Part shown: positions 1-7,255 of the stretch, in pieces
How the letters are laid out: each line of letters opens with the position of its first letter
Position numbering within the stretch: position 1 is the first letter of the stretch
Source of the DNA: Cupriavidus gilardii
GTDB taxonomy: Bacteria; Pseudomonadota; Gammaproteobacteria; Burkholderiales; Burkholderiaceae
DNA: 64,000 bases
Assembly: GCF_013314895.1 (NCBI RefSeq)
Contig: NZ_JABTYE010000017.1
Coordinates: 1-64,000, forward strand
Direction: 5' to 3'
The notes under the pieces: generated by a model
What the model saw: only the letters and a program-made list of their open reading frames with translations
Databases searched by the model: none
What the model was told of the DNA's origin: nothing
Program-made: the position numbers and the translations under genes

Positions 1-54
1 TTCGCGCCGATGATAGTGCGGACTACCCGTGTGAAAGTAGGTCATCGCCAGGCT
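1..54 (+). rRNA. rrf: 5S ribosomal RNA, 3' end (partial)
   Basis: The first bases match the conserved 3' third of proteobacterial 5S rRNA, including the GATGATAGTGCGGA stretch and the terminal GTAGGTCATCGCCAGGC helix strand. The gene starts left of the window, so the end of an rRNA operon enters from that side. The exact 3' end (about 54) is set by analogy with beta-proteobacterial 5S genes and may be off by a few bases. A strong terminator follows at once, which agrees with the end of an rrn transcription unit. Confidence 0.9.
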
Positions 55-62
55 CTCCTTTG

Positions 63-98
63 AAAACGCCCCAGATCTCACAAGGTCTGGGGCGTTTT
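63..98 (+). terminator. rho-independent terminator of the rRNA operon
   Basis: A near-perfect hairpin with arms AAAACGCCCCAGA (63-75) and TCTGGGGCGTTTT (86-98), a short loop and a T run in the right arm. It starts about nine bases after the 5S end. The A run in the left arm means it could also stop transcription coming from the right. Confidence 0.93.
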
Positions 99-190
99 GC
101 TTTGCGGCGGCGGAAAATAACGGCCCCGCACGACACAAACGCCATCAAAAAGCGGCCACACGGGCCGCTTTCTTACTCTCTACCGGTCGA

Positions 191-661
191 TCAAGCACCG
201 CAACCGTGTTCCGCGGCCTTGGCCAGCTCTTCCGGCGGTACGTCGCGCACGTGGGTCGCGATCGACCAGCGATGCCCGTACGGGTCTTCCAGCTGGCCGT
301 AGCGGTCGCCCCAGAACATGTCCTGGACCGGCATCGTGACCTTGGCGCCGGCATCGACGGCGCGGGCCACCGCGGCGTCGACATCCTCGACGTACAGATG
401 CAGCACCACGGGCGTTCCCTTCAACGCCTTGGGGCCCAGGCTCTGCCATTCGGGCATTTCCTCCGCCATCATCACCGGCGAATTGCCGATGCGCAGCATC
501 GCGTGCATCAGCTGGCCCTGCGGCGTGACCAGCTTGAATTCCTCCTCCGCGCCAAACGCGCGCTTGTAGAACTCGATCGCTTCCAGTGCATCCTTGCAGA
601 CGATATGCGGCGTCAGCGTGGGCATGCCTTCGGGAATCGGCTTGACTTGCGTTTGTGCCAT
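191..661 (-). CDS. VOC (glyoxalase/PhnB-like) family protein
   Basis: A 156-residue cytosolic protein of the vicinal oxygen chelate superfamily, PhnB-like branch. It shows the early I-x-FYK-x-AFGAEE segment typical of the first beta-alpha-beta-beta-beta module and a C-terminal LEDPYGHRWSIATH segment typical of the last strands. The start is supported by CAGGAG about six bases upstream. The substrate cannot be read from sequence. It is the last gene, leftward, of the sigma/DGPF cluster, in which VOC proteins are common partners. A degenerate nine-base repeat tract lies directly upstream. I see no perfect ECF42-type promoter for this gene: a near match (GGTCGA at 741-746) has the wrong spacer. 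Confidence 0.85.
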   Translation of the reverse strand: MAQTQVKPIPEGMPTLTPHIVCKDALEAIEFYKRAFGAEEEFKLVTPQGQLMHAMLRIGNSPVMMAEEMPEWQSLGPKALKGTPVVLHLYVEDVDAAVARAVDAGAKVTMPVQDMFWGDRYGQLEDPYGHRWSIATHVRDVPPEELAKAAEHGCGA

Positions 662-677
662 CCTGGTTCTCCTGTCT

Positions 678-736
678 AATCAACTAATCGAACTAATCAA
701 ACTGATCGAACTCTCGAATTACTCGAACTCCGAACT
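678..736. repeat. degenerate ~9-bp tandem repeats upstream of the VOC gene
   Basis: Seven head-to-tail units of 7-9 bases built on (A)NTCGAACT: AATCAACT, AATCGAACT, AATCAAACT, GATCGAACT, CTCGAATT, ACTCGAACT, CCGAACT. They lie in the leader of the VOC gene and are AT-richer than their surroundings. The role is unknown: replication slippage, a regulator landing strip, or leader RNA structure. Confidence 0.8.
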
Positions 737-771
737 GTTTTCGACCGTCTGTCTTGCGCGCGATCGCGCCG

Positions 772-1200
772 TTATTGCGACTGCTGTCGCTGCTGTATCT
801 GCTCCAGTTCGCGAAAGCGCTCGATGCCTTGGCTCGGCGGAAAATCCTCGAGGTCGTACAGCTGCCGCACCTCGATCTCGCAGTTGTCGTCGTCGGTGGC
901 GGGATTCGGGAAACGGCGCGTCCATTCCATCGCTTCCTCGCGCGACTTGACCTGGATGATGGTGTAGCCCGCTATCAACTCCTTGGTCTCGGCGAACGGC
1001 CCGTCGGTGACGGTCCGTTGCTGGCCCTGGTAGCGGATGCGCCAACCCTTGGCGCTGGGTTGCAGCCCCGACGCATCGACCAGTACGCCGGCCTTGGCGA
1101 GTTCCTCGTGGTAGGCCGCCATCTCCGTGATGAGCGCGTCCTCCGGCATCACGCCGCTTTCGGTTTTCTGCGTGGCTCGAACCAGAATCATGAAACGCAT
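772..1200 (-). CDS. YCII-related (DGPF domain) protein
   Basis: A 142-residue protein with the signature TVTDGPFAETKELIAGYTIIQV around residues 60-85 and the RFMILVRATQ first strand of the YCII/DGPF ferredoxin-like fold. DGPF proteins are the classic neighbours of ECF42 sigma factors. Their biochemistry is not settled. The tail is Gln-rich (RELEQIQQRQQSQ). It sits 48 bases after the NTF2-like gene and is probably in the same leftward transcript that starts upstream of the DGPF gene at 2142. Confidence 0.9.
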   Translation of the reverse strand: MRFMILVRATQKTESGVMPEDALITEMAAYHEELAKAGVLVDASGLQPSAKGWRIRYQGQQRTVTDGPFAETKELIAGYTIIQVKSREEAMEWTRRFPNPATDDDNCEIEVRQLYDLEDFPPSQGIERFRELEQIQQRQQSQ

Positions 1201-1248
1201 TGCGGTATCTCCTGTCGGTAGATCAGTCTAGGCGATGCCAACGGCCGC

Positions 1249-1698
1249 TCAGGGCTGCAGTTCGAACAACGCCTTGCCGCTTTCCATGTCGAACGGTGCG
1301 GAAAAATGATCGTGGGCAATCTTCCAGCCCTCGGGCGTCTTGCGCAGGCCGACCGTGACGCGCATCCACGACCCACTCTCCTTGCCGTTTTCATCCTGGT
1401 GACCGCAGCGCAGCAGGTAATGGCCATAGCCGAACCGCTCGTCCACGGACAGTTGCAAATCGTGCATCTCGAACACCATTGGCCCCGTGCACATTTCCAT
1501 GCAGGCCGCCCAGTGCTTGCCGTAGGCGTCCGCGCCCTTGAATTGCAACTGCATCACGGCGTCGAAGGCAACGATGTCCGGGGTGTAGTGCGACATGATG
1601 CGTGGCACGTCGCGGGCGATCGCGGCCTGGCGCCACGCTTCGAGCATGGTCCGGATTTCGTCGTGGGCGGCGGTCTGCGATTGAGGGGCGTTGCTCAT
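1249..1698 (-). CDS. NTF2-like/SnoaL-type protein
   Basis: A 149-residue cone-fold protein. The N-terminal helix carries MLEAWRQAAIARDVPRIMSHY, followed by TPDIVAFDA, a common start of SnoaL-like and ketosteroid-isomerase-like domains. The C-terminus has RVTVGLRKTPEGWKIAHDHFS, the usual closing strands. A polar pocket with several His and Asp residues is likely. The substrate is unknown. It lies between two DGPF genes in the same orientation, so it belongs to the same sigma-factor cluster. The start has GGAGATTCAAC upstream. Confidence 0.85.
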   Translation of the reverse strand: MSNAPQSQTAAHDEIRTMLEAWRQAAIARDVPRIMSHYTPDIVAFDAVMQLQFKGADAYGKHWAACMEMCTGPMVFEMHDLQLSVDERFGYGHYLLRCGHQDENGKESGSWMRVTVGLRKTPEGWKIAHDHFSAPFDMESGKALFELQP

Positions 1699-1767
1699 GT
1701 TGAATCTCCTGAAAGGAAAAGGCGGATAGCAAGTAGGAACATGCGAGGTCGTGGCCGGATCCGGCCG

Positions 1768-2142
1768 TCACTGCGCGGGCGGCATACTGCCAACCGCCAG
1801 CGACATCACCGGCCGCACTTCGACGCTGCCCAGCCGCGCGGCGGGAATCCCCGCGGCCGCGTGCAACGCCTCGTGCAGGCCTTCGGCCTCGATCAGATAG
1901 AAGCCCGCCAGCTGTTCCTTGGTCTCCGCGAACGGCCCGTCGGTGATCGATACCTTGCCGGCGCGTACCCGCAGCGTGGTGGCCGTCGTCACGCTTTCCA
2001 GCGCTTCGCCGGCCAGATACATGCCATCGCGCTCGAGCGAGGTGCTGAAGCGCAGGCACTGTTCCACCAGGCTGCGCCATTCCGGCTCGGGCATCGCTTG
2101 CAGGACACGCTCGTCGGTATAGATCAGGCACAGGTATTTCAT
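1768..2142 (-). CDS. YCII-related (DGPF domain) protein
   Basis: A 124-residue protein beginning MKYLCLIYTDE and carrying the VSITDGPFAETKEQLAGFYL core, which defines the DGPF subgroup of the YCII family. It is close to the DGPF protein at 2250-2615 (same MKYLCLIY start and core), so the two are probably paralogues from local duplication. A match to the ECF42 promoter lies 50-76 bases upstream (2192-2218). That makes this gene the probable first gene of a leftward operon with the NTF2-like and third YCII genes. Confidence 0.92.
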   Translation of the reverse strand: MKYLCLIYTDERVLQAMPEPEWRSLVEQCLRFSTSLERDGMYLAGEALESVTTATTLRVRAGKVSITDGPFAETKEQLAGFYLIEAEGLHEALHAAAGIPAARLGSVEVRPVMSLAVGSMPPAQ

Positions 2143-2191
2143 CGTCGCCGCTCCTCGGATTTCGGTGGCTGTTCGGACTTCCTGTTACCTA

Positions 2192-2218
2192 GTCGTGCAG
2201 CGAGCGCGCCAATCGACA
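2192..2218 (-). promoter_or_regulatory. candidate ECF42-type promoter of the 2142 operon
   Basis: Read on the minus strand: TGTCGA (2218-2213), a 17-base spacer, then CGAC (2195-2192). This matches the reported ECF42 target pattern (TGTCGA at -35, CG[A/T]C at -10). The transcript would begin about 40 bases before the ATG. The same arrangement with the same spacer recurs at 2750-2776. Confidence 0.75.
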
Positions 2219-2249
2219 ATGCCGCGCAAAAAAATTTACGACCCGGTGA

Positions 2250-2615
2250 TCACGCCTCGCCCGCACCCGGCAATTCGCGGATCGGCCGGATCTCGACGCT
2301 GCCATGCCGCGCCGGCGGAATCTTCGAGGCGACCTGGATCGCCTCGTTCAGGTCGGCGGCCTCCATCAGGTAGAAACCGGCCAGCTGCTCCTTGGTTTCC
2401 GCGAACGGCCCATCGGTGACGGTCACCTTGCCGTCGCGCACCCGGAGCGTCTTGGCGGTTTCGACCGGCTGCAGCGCTTCGCCGCCGATGTAGTGGCCGC
2501 TGCTGCGCACCTTGTCGCCGAAGCGCAGGCATTCGCCAACCAGCGAATTCCATTCTTCGGGCGGCATGCTGTAGACCTGTTTCTCCTGGTAGTAGATCAG
2601 GCAGAGGTATTTCAT
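2250..2615 (-). CDS. YCII-related (DGPF domain) protein
   Basis: A 121-residue DGPF protein starting MKYLCLIYYQEK, with VTVTDGPFAETKEQLAGFYL and the Q-V-A-S-K-IPPARHGSVEIRPI ending shared by the family. I chose the ATG at 2615 over an upstream ATG at 2678 because it matches the paralogue's start and has GAGGAG about eight bases upstream. It is the gene nearest the sigma factor. A candidate ECF42 promoter lies 135 bases upstream, so the gene can be transcribed apart from the sigma gene, with a long leader. Confidence 0.92.
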   Translation of the reverse strand: MKYLCLIYYQEKQVYSMPPEEWNSLVGECLRFGDKVRSSGHYIGGEALQPVETAKTLRVRDGKVTVTDGPFAETKEQLAGFYLMEAADLNEAIQVASKIPPARHGSVEIRPIRELPGAGEA

Positions 2616-2749
2616 CTGAGGCTCCTCGGTAATGGTGGCGTTGGCGGGTCGGCAAGCGACGCGGCAACGAAACGGCACGGAAAATCAGCATAGACGGCGC
2701 CAACGACGGCGCCATGACGCCGGCAGGATGGTCACCCTGTCAGTGATTA

Positions 2750-2776
2750 GTCGTTCGGGATCGGGCGAAATCGACA
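2750..2776 (-). promoter_or_regulatory. candidate ECF42-type promoter of the 2615 DGPF gene
   Basis: On the minus strand: TGTCGA (2776-2771), a 17-base spacer, CGAC (2753-2750). Same hexamer, tetramer and spacer as at 2192-2218, with unrelated spacer sequence, so the match is not a by-product of a recent duplication. It lies in the short gap after the sigma gene. Confidence 0.72.
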
Positions 2777-2823
2777 GAGGGAATCGACATCAGGCAAGCC
2801 CGCCGCAACGGCCTCGACTCCCT

Positions 2824-4125
2824 TTATTGCGGCAGTGCGGCAAGCCGACGTTCGATGAAGCGCCGCTCGGGGTTTTGCCGGACCAGTTCGAGTACCGTCC
2901 GATACGCGGCACGCGCGTCGGCGTAGCGACCCAGGCGCCGGCACAGATCGGCCCGGGCAGCGTGGGCCAGGTGGTAGTCCGTCAACTCGCCGCGGGCCAG
3001 GATCGCATCGACCAGCGCAAGCCCCGCCTCGGGACCGTCCCGCATCGCCACCGCGACCGCGCGGTTCAGTTCGACCACCGGCGAGGGCTGGATTGCCAGC
3101 AGCACGTCGTAGAGCGCGACGATTTGCGGCCAGTCGGTCGAGGCGGCGCTGTCCGCTTCCGCGTGGACCGCCGAAATCGCGGCCTGCAGCGAATACGGCC
3201 CGAAGCGGCGCGAGGACAGGGCGCGCTCGACCAGCGCCGTGCCCTCCGCGATCAGTGCGCGGTCCCAGCGGCTGCGGTCCTGCTCGTCGAGCAGCACCAG
3301 TTCGCCGTCGGGCGAGGTACGCGCGGCCCGCCGCGACTCGTGCAGCAGCATCAAGGCCAGCAGGCCCATGATCTCGGGCTCGGGCAGCAGTTCCAGCAGC
3401 AGGCGCGCCAGCCGGATCGCCTCGCCGGACAGATCGTGGCGCGTCAGCTGGTCGCCGGAGCTGGCCGAATAGCCCTCGTTGAAGACGAGGTAGACCACCC
3501 GCAGCACGCTGTCGAGCCGCTCCGGCAGGTCCTTGCGGTCGGGCACCTGATAGGGGATGCGCGCGTCGCGGATCTTGGCCTTGGCGCGCACGATGCGTTG
3601 GGCGAGCGTCGACGGCGCGGTCAGAAACGCGTGGGCAATGTCCTCGGTGGTCAGGCCGCAGACCTCGCGCAGCGTCAGTGCGACCTGTGCGTCGGGCGCG
3701 AGGGCGGGGTGACAGCAGGTAAAGATGAGCCGCAGCCGGTCGTCTTCCAGACAGGCGTCGTCGAACAGTTCATCGAAGGCGCGCGTCGCGCTCTCGTCGA
3801 CGATGGCCTCGACCTGTTCGCTGACGTCGTCGAGCGGGCGGAAGCGTGCATGGCGCCGGATGCCGTCGATCGCCTTGAAGCGGCCAGCCGAGATCAGCCA
3901 TGCGCAGGGATTGGCCGGCACACCATCGCGCGGCCATTGCTCGAGGGCGGCCTTGAACGCGTCGTGCAAGGCTTCCTCGGCGAGGTCGAAATCGCCCAGC
4001 AACCGGATCAGCGTGGCCAGCACGCGGCGCGATTCGGCGCGGTAGATCGCGCCGACGGTGGCCTCCGACGCCGCGAGGGGGGCGACGGCAGGCTTGTCGG
4101 ACGGTGCGGCGATGGAATCTGGCAT
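2824..4125 (-). CDS. ECF42-type RNA polymerase sigma factor with C-terminal TPR-like extension
   Basis: A 433-residue sigma-70 family protein, about twice the size of a simple ECF sigma. Region 2 is at about residues 25-95 (LGDFDLAEEALHDAFKAALE, then NPCAWLISAGRFKAIDGIRR). Region 4 is at about 135-185 (LTLREVCGLTTEDIAHAFL, then TLAQRIVRAKAKI). The rest, with FNEGYSAS, LLELLPEPEIMGLLALMLLHESRR and helical pairs near the end, is the DUF6596/TPR-like extension that marks group ECF42 and replaces an anti-sigma factor in control. The start at 4125 fits the family; an upstream ATG at 4302 would add a basic low-complexity leader. The DGPF genes downstream are the expected target set. Confidence 0.9.
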   Translation of the reverse strand: MPDSIAAPSDKPAVAPLAASEATVGAIYRAESRRVLATLIRLLGDFDLAEEALHDAFKAALEQWPRDGVPANPCAWLISAGRFKAIDGIRRHARFRPLDDVSEQVEAIVDESATRAFDELFDDACLEDDRLRLIFTCCHPALAPDAQVALTLREVCGLTTEDIAHAFLTAPSTLAQRIVRAKAKIRDARIPYQVPDRKDLPERLDSVLRVVYLVFNEGYSASSGDQLTRHDLSGEAIRLARLLLELLPEPEIMGLLALMLLHESRRAARTSPDGELVLLDEQDRSRWDRALIAEGTALVERALSSRRFGPYSLQAAISAVHAEADSAASTDWPQIVALYDVLLAIQPSPVVELNRAVAVAMRDGPEAGLALVDAILARGELTDYHLAHAARADLCRRLGRYADARAAYRTVLELVRQNPERRFIERRLAALPQ

Positions 4126-4433
4126 CGGTCTTTGTCGGCGAGGCTGCCGCGGACCGCGGCGGACAGGCGTGCGCTGGCGCACGGGCATGCCGATTCTGCG
4201 GCGGATGGCTGCCGATGGCAAGGCGGCCAGGGCCGTTGTAACAAAGTGCCAGGGCGGGCGGCACGCCGGACGATGGGCGACCGAGCTGGCGTGGCTCGGC
4301 ACGCCGATTGAACGGGGAGCGGGCCGTAATAGTACGCCTATAGTGTTCAGAACCGCGCGGGCATGGCTCGTGCTTGATATGGCGGCCGCGCGCGCCGAGC
4401 CGAGCGCGCGCGAAAACGAGGAGACGCGAAGCC
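4126..4433. other. divergent intergenic region between sigma gene and manganese module
   Basis: About 308 bases between outward-facing genes. I see no further gene. A TATAGT hexamer at 4339-4344 could be a -10 element for the rightward manganese genes, but no good -35 sits at proper distance. I could not recognise an MntR, Mur or Fur box by eye. Confidence 0.5.
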
Positions 4434-4547
4434 ATGGATCGAATCCGGCGCGATTGGCGTGACCATCCTGTCCGGCTGCTGCTCGGCCTGATCATCAATG
4501 GCGGCGGCGTGGCGGTCCTGCTGACCCGGCTGTTTGCCGATGTCTGA
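4434..4547 (+). CDS. 37-residue single-pass membrane peptide upstream of mntH
   Basis: A short reading frame: a basic N-terminus ([14 protein letters not shown]) followed by one hydrophobic segment of about 20 residues ([18 protein letters not shown]) and a short tail. GAGGAG lies about ten bases before the ATG. The stop is 35 bases upstream of the metal-transporter start, same strand, so the two are probably co-transcribed. The positive-inside rule suggests an N-in orientation. I do not recognise the family. Size and context invite comparison with small regulators of metal transport, but it does not resemble MntS. Confidence 0.65.
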   Translation: MDRIRRDWRDHPVRLLLGLIINGGGVAVLLTRLFADV

Positions 4548-4582
4548 AGGGCGGCCGTCGCGCGGCGTGCGGGGGAGGCGCG

Positions 4583-5908
4583 ATGCCGCCTGACACGCCC
4601 CCGCCGAGCGACGCCGGCGCGCGGGCCGCCGGGCCGCTCGACGCCTGGCGCCGCCCGCCGCGCGGCAAGCTGCATTGGCGCCGTCTGCTGGCGTTCCTCG
4701 GGCCCGGCTACCTCGTTGCGGTCGGCTATATGGATCCGGGCAACTGGGCCACCGACCTGGCCGCCGGTTCGGGCTATGGCTACGCGCTGCTGTGGATCGT
4801 GCTGATGTCCAGCCTGATCGCGATGCTGCTGCAGACGCTGGCGGCGCGGCTCGGCGTGGTGTCCGGCATGGATCTGGCGCAGGCGTGCCGCCAGCATTCG
4901 AGCAAGCGCTCGGCGCTGGCGCAATGGCTGCTGTGCGAGCTGGCGATCTGCGCCACCGATCTGGCCGAGGTCATCGGCACCGCCATCGCGCTGAATCTGC
5001 TGTTCGGCATTCCGCTGACCTGGGGCGTGGCGGCGACCGTGCTGGACGTGCTGCTGATCCTGGCGCTGCAGCAGCGTGGCTACCGGCAACTGGAGGCGGT
5101 CGTCATCGCGCTGCTGGCGGTCGTGTTCCTTTGCTTCGCGATCAACCTGGTACTGGTGCAGCCGCAATGGGGCGAGGTCGCGCGCGGCTTCGTGCCGAGC
5201 ACGCGCGTGCTGACCGACACCAACATGCTGTACATCGCGATCGGCATCGTCGGCGCGACGGTGATGCCGCACAACCTCTATCTGCATTCGTCGATGGTCG
5301 GACCGCATCGGATCCGGCGCGGACACGAGAGTATCGGCACGACGCTGGCCTATTACACGGTCGACATCATGCTGGCGCTGGTGATCGCGTTCTTCATCAA
5401 CGCCGCCATTCTGGTCACCGCAGGTGCCGTCTTCCATGCCGGCGGCATGCACGAGGTCAACGATCTGCGCGCCGCGTACCAGCTGCTCGGCCCGCTGACC
5501 GGCACAGCGGTCGCCAGCGTCCTGTTCGGCATCGCGCTGCTCGCGTCGGGACAAAGCTCGGCCGTGACGGCGACGCTGGCCGGGCAGATCGTGATGGAAG
5601 GCTTCGTCAAGCTGCGGCTGCCGGCGTGGGCGCGCCGGCTGTTGACGCGCGGCATCGCGGTGGTGCCGGCGATGTTCGTTGCACTCGCTTACGGCGAAGC
5701 GGGCATCGGGGAGTTGCTGGTGCTCAGCCAGGTCATACTGAGCCTGCAATTGCCGTTCGCGGTGGTGCCGCTGATCTGGCTGACCAGCCGCCGCTCGGTG
5801 ATGGGCGCGTATGTGAACAAGCCCTGGGTCACGGTGCTGGCGGTGATCGCGGTGACGCTGATCATCGGCATGAACGTGACGCTAGTGACGACCATCGTGT
5901 TGCCGTAG
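4583..5908 (+). CDS. mntH: NRAMP-family divalent metal (Mn2+/H+) importer
   Basis: A 441-residue inner-membrane protein with about eleven hydrophobic segments. It has both hallmark metal-binding motifs: DPGN at residues 51-54 in the first membrane helix and MPHN at 228-231 in the sixth, preceded by GIVGATV. Bacterial NRAMP proteins import Mn2+ (and Fe2+) driven by protons. The N-terminal 25 residues are Pro/Ala-rich and hydrophilic. The start has GGGGGAGG just upstream. It is convergent with a manganese catalase gene across a shared terminator, so supply of metal and a Mn-dependent peroxide defence are adjacent. Confidence 0.95.
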   Translation: MPPDTPPPSDAGARAAGPLDAWRRPPRGKLHWRRLLAFLGPGYLVAVGYMDPGNWATDLAAGSGYGYALLWIVLMSSLIAMLLQTLAARLGVVSGMDLAQACRQHSSKRSALAQWLLCELAICATDLAEVIGTAIALNLLFGIPLTWGVAATVLDVLLILALQQRGYRQLEAVVIALLAVVFLCFAINLVLVQPQWGEVARGFVPSTRVLTDTNMLYIAIGIVGATVMPHNLYLHSSMVGPHRIRRGHESIGTTLAYYTVDIMLALVIAFFINAAILVTAGAVFHAGGMHEVNDLRAAYQLLGPLTGTAVASVLFGIALLASGQSSAVTATLAGQIVMEGFVKLRLPAWARRLLTRGIAVVPAMFVALAYGEAGIGELLVLSQVILSLQLPFAVVPLIWLTSRRSVMGAYVNKPWVTVLAVIAVTLIIGMNVTLVTTIVLP

Positions 5909-5948
5909 CGGGTAGGGCAACCAGCGTCGCCGCGCGCGGAAGAAAAAA

Positions 5949-5967
5949 GGCGGCCGCTGTGGCCGCC
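5949..5967. terminator. bidirectional terminator between mntH and Mn-catalase
   Basis: Perfect 7-bp stem GGCGGCC/GGCCGCC with loop GCTGT, preceded by an A run (5943-5948) and followed by TCGTTCTTC. It can therefore serve both converging genes; the A run gives the T run for the leftward transcript. Confidence 0.8.
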
Positions 5968-6004
5968 TCGTTCTTCATTGCCGGACATGTCGGCGAACAG
6001 CCGA

Positions 6005-6952
6005 TCAAGCCTTGCCAGGCGGCGTCGTGGGCGGGGCCGATGCCGCGCCGCCGCCAGCCGGTGCGCCGGTGTCCGTCGGCAGCTCGGCCTCGTCGACGCT
6101 GCCCAGGTCCGCGCCCGTCACCGGATCGCTGTTGACGTCCGACTCGGTGCGCATTGCCGCCGCTTCCACCGCGCTGGCCTGGGTGGGCTCGAGCTGGACT
6201 TCGGGCAGGCCGCTGCCGCCATCCACTGCCGGCGGCGGATTCTCGACGAACTCGAAGTTCGAATCGGCATTCCAGGGACCGCGCAACGCATCGCCCTGCG
6301 ACATCTTGTAGTAGACGCTGGCGAATTCCGGCATCGGCGGCGCCTTGCCCGGCGGGAAGCTGGGCTGGATCGAGTACAGCGCCTTCTCGAACGACTTCTG
6401 ATGCGATACCTCACGCGTCATCAGAAAGCCCAGCGCTTCCTGCACGCCGGGGTCGTCGGTGACATTGATCAGCCGCTCGTAGATGATCTTGGCGCGCGCC
6501 TCGGCCGCGATATTGGAGCGCAGGTCCGCGGTGGGCTCGCCGATCGTGTCGATATAGGCCGCAGTCCACGGCACGCCGCCCGAGTTGGTCAGCGGCGGGC
6601 CGCCGCCATACAGCAGCTGGGTCACGTGGCTGTCGTTGCCGGGACCGGACAGCGAACGATAGAGCTCGGCTTCCTGTTCGACGCCCTCGGCCAACTGGCC
6701 CTTGGCGCCCTTGTTCAGCATCGCGACGATCGAGCCGATCACTTCCAGATGGCTCAGCTCCTCGGTGGCGATATCGAGCAGCATGTCCTTGCGGCCGGGG
6801 TCGTCCTCGGCCAGCGCCTGCGTGAAATAGCGCAGCGCAGCAGCCAATTCGCCCTGCGGACCGCCGAACTGCTCCAGCAACAGATTGGCCAGACCGGGAT
6901 CGGGCCGTGATACGCGTACGGTGTACTGCAATCGCTTGTTGTGAATGAACAT
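6005..6952 (-). CDS. manganese catalase (non-heme, ferritin-like fold)
   Basis: A 315-residue protein that disproportionates hydrogen peroxide at a dimanganese centre. The ligand set of the family can be placed: E35 (GELAAALRYF), E65 and H68 (ATEELSHLE), E151 (NIAAEARAK) and H184 (REVSHQKSF). The MFIHNKRLQY start is typical. After about residue 245 there is a Pro/Ala/Glu-rich tail of roughly 70 residues without clear fold, longer than in short homologues. It is cytosolic, with no signal peptide. It lies tail-to-tail with mntH, a sensible functional pairing. Confidence 0.93.
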   Translation of the reverse strand: MFIHNKRLQYTVRVSRPDPGLANLLLEQFGGPQGELAAALRYFTQALAEDDPGRKDMLLDIATEELSHLEVIGSIVAMLNKGAKGQLAEGVEQEAELYRSLSGPGNDSHVTQLLYGGGPPLTNSGGVPWTAAYIDTIGEPTADLRSNIAAEARAKIIYERLINVTDDPGVQEALGFLMTREVSHQKSFEKALYSIQPSFPPGKAPPMPEFASVYYKMSQGDALRGPWNADSNFEFVENPPPAVDGGSGLPEVQLEPTQASAVEAAAMRTESDVNSDPVTGADLGSVDEAELPTDTGAPAGGGAASAPPTTPPGKA

Positions 6953-7255
6953 GGGGATCCTCCGATCTCGGTCAAAGAGACATCAAGCAGGGACTCAAGC
7001 GGTACTTCGGGCCGCATGGGCGAGGGTTGCGCTGCAATGCCCATGCCCGCAGCGGCGATCGCAGGGAAGACACGCCGTCGTTGTGGCCTGCCGCCGGGCG
7101 AACCGGCGCGAGATCGGAGAGCGAGGCCGCGCTTATCGTAGTCGCGGCGCAGGGAAATTAGGCAAACGTGTAAAACTTTCGCTTACTGCTTTCGCTTATT
7201 GCGCTGCCAGTCAGCCAATGTCGCGAGCGGGCAACGCCTGATGCGCCAGACAGGC
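6953..7255. other. intergenic region upstream of Mn-catalase
   Basis: About 300 bases between the start of the catalase and the stop of the cytochrome gene, both leftward. It holds a 13-bp tandem duplication at 7176-7201 and should hold the catalase promoter. I see no convincing gene. Confidence 0.5.
7176..7201. repeat. 13-bp tandem duplication
   Basis: Two abutting copies of CTTTCGCTTAYTG (7176-7188 and 7189-7201) that differ at one position. They lie over 200 bases upstream of the catalase start, directly after the cytochrome gene when read leftward. Possibly a paired operator; no known box recognised. Confidence 0.75.

Noticed and set aside
713..746. Third ECF42 promoter upstream of the VOC gene
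   Set aside because: GGTCGA replaces TGTCGA and the spacer to CGAG is 15, so two criteria fail.
2632..4311. Long open frame on the plus strand opposite the sigma factor gene
   Set aside because: It is Arg/Gln/Gly-rich shadow coding caused by high GC. The minus-strand frame has full sigma-factor motifs.
4126..4433. MntR or Mur box upstream of the manganese genes
   Set aside because: The AT-rich patch near 4328-4348 has no convincing match to either known operator.
3770..5749. Long minus-strand open frame running opposite mntH into the sigma gene region
   Set aside because: His/Gln/Arg-rich throughout; mntH on the plus strand has all NRAMP motifs.
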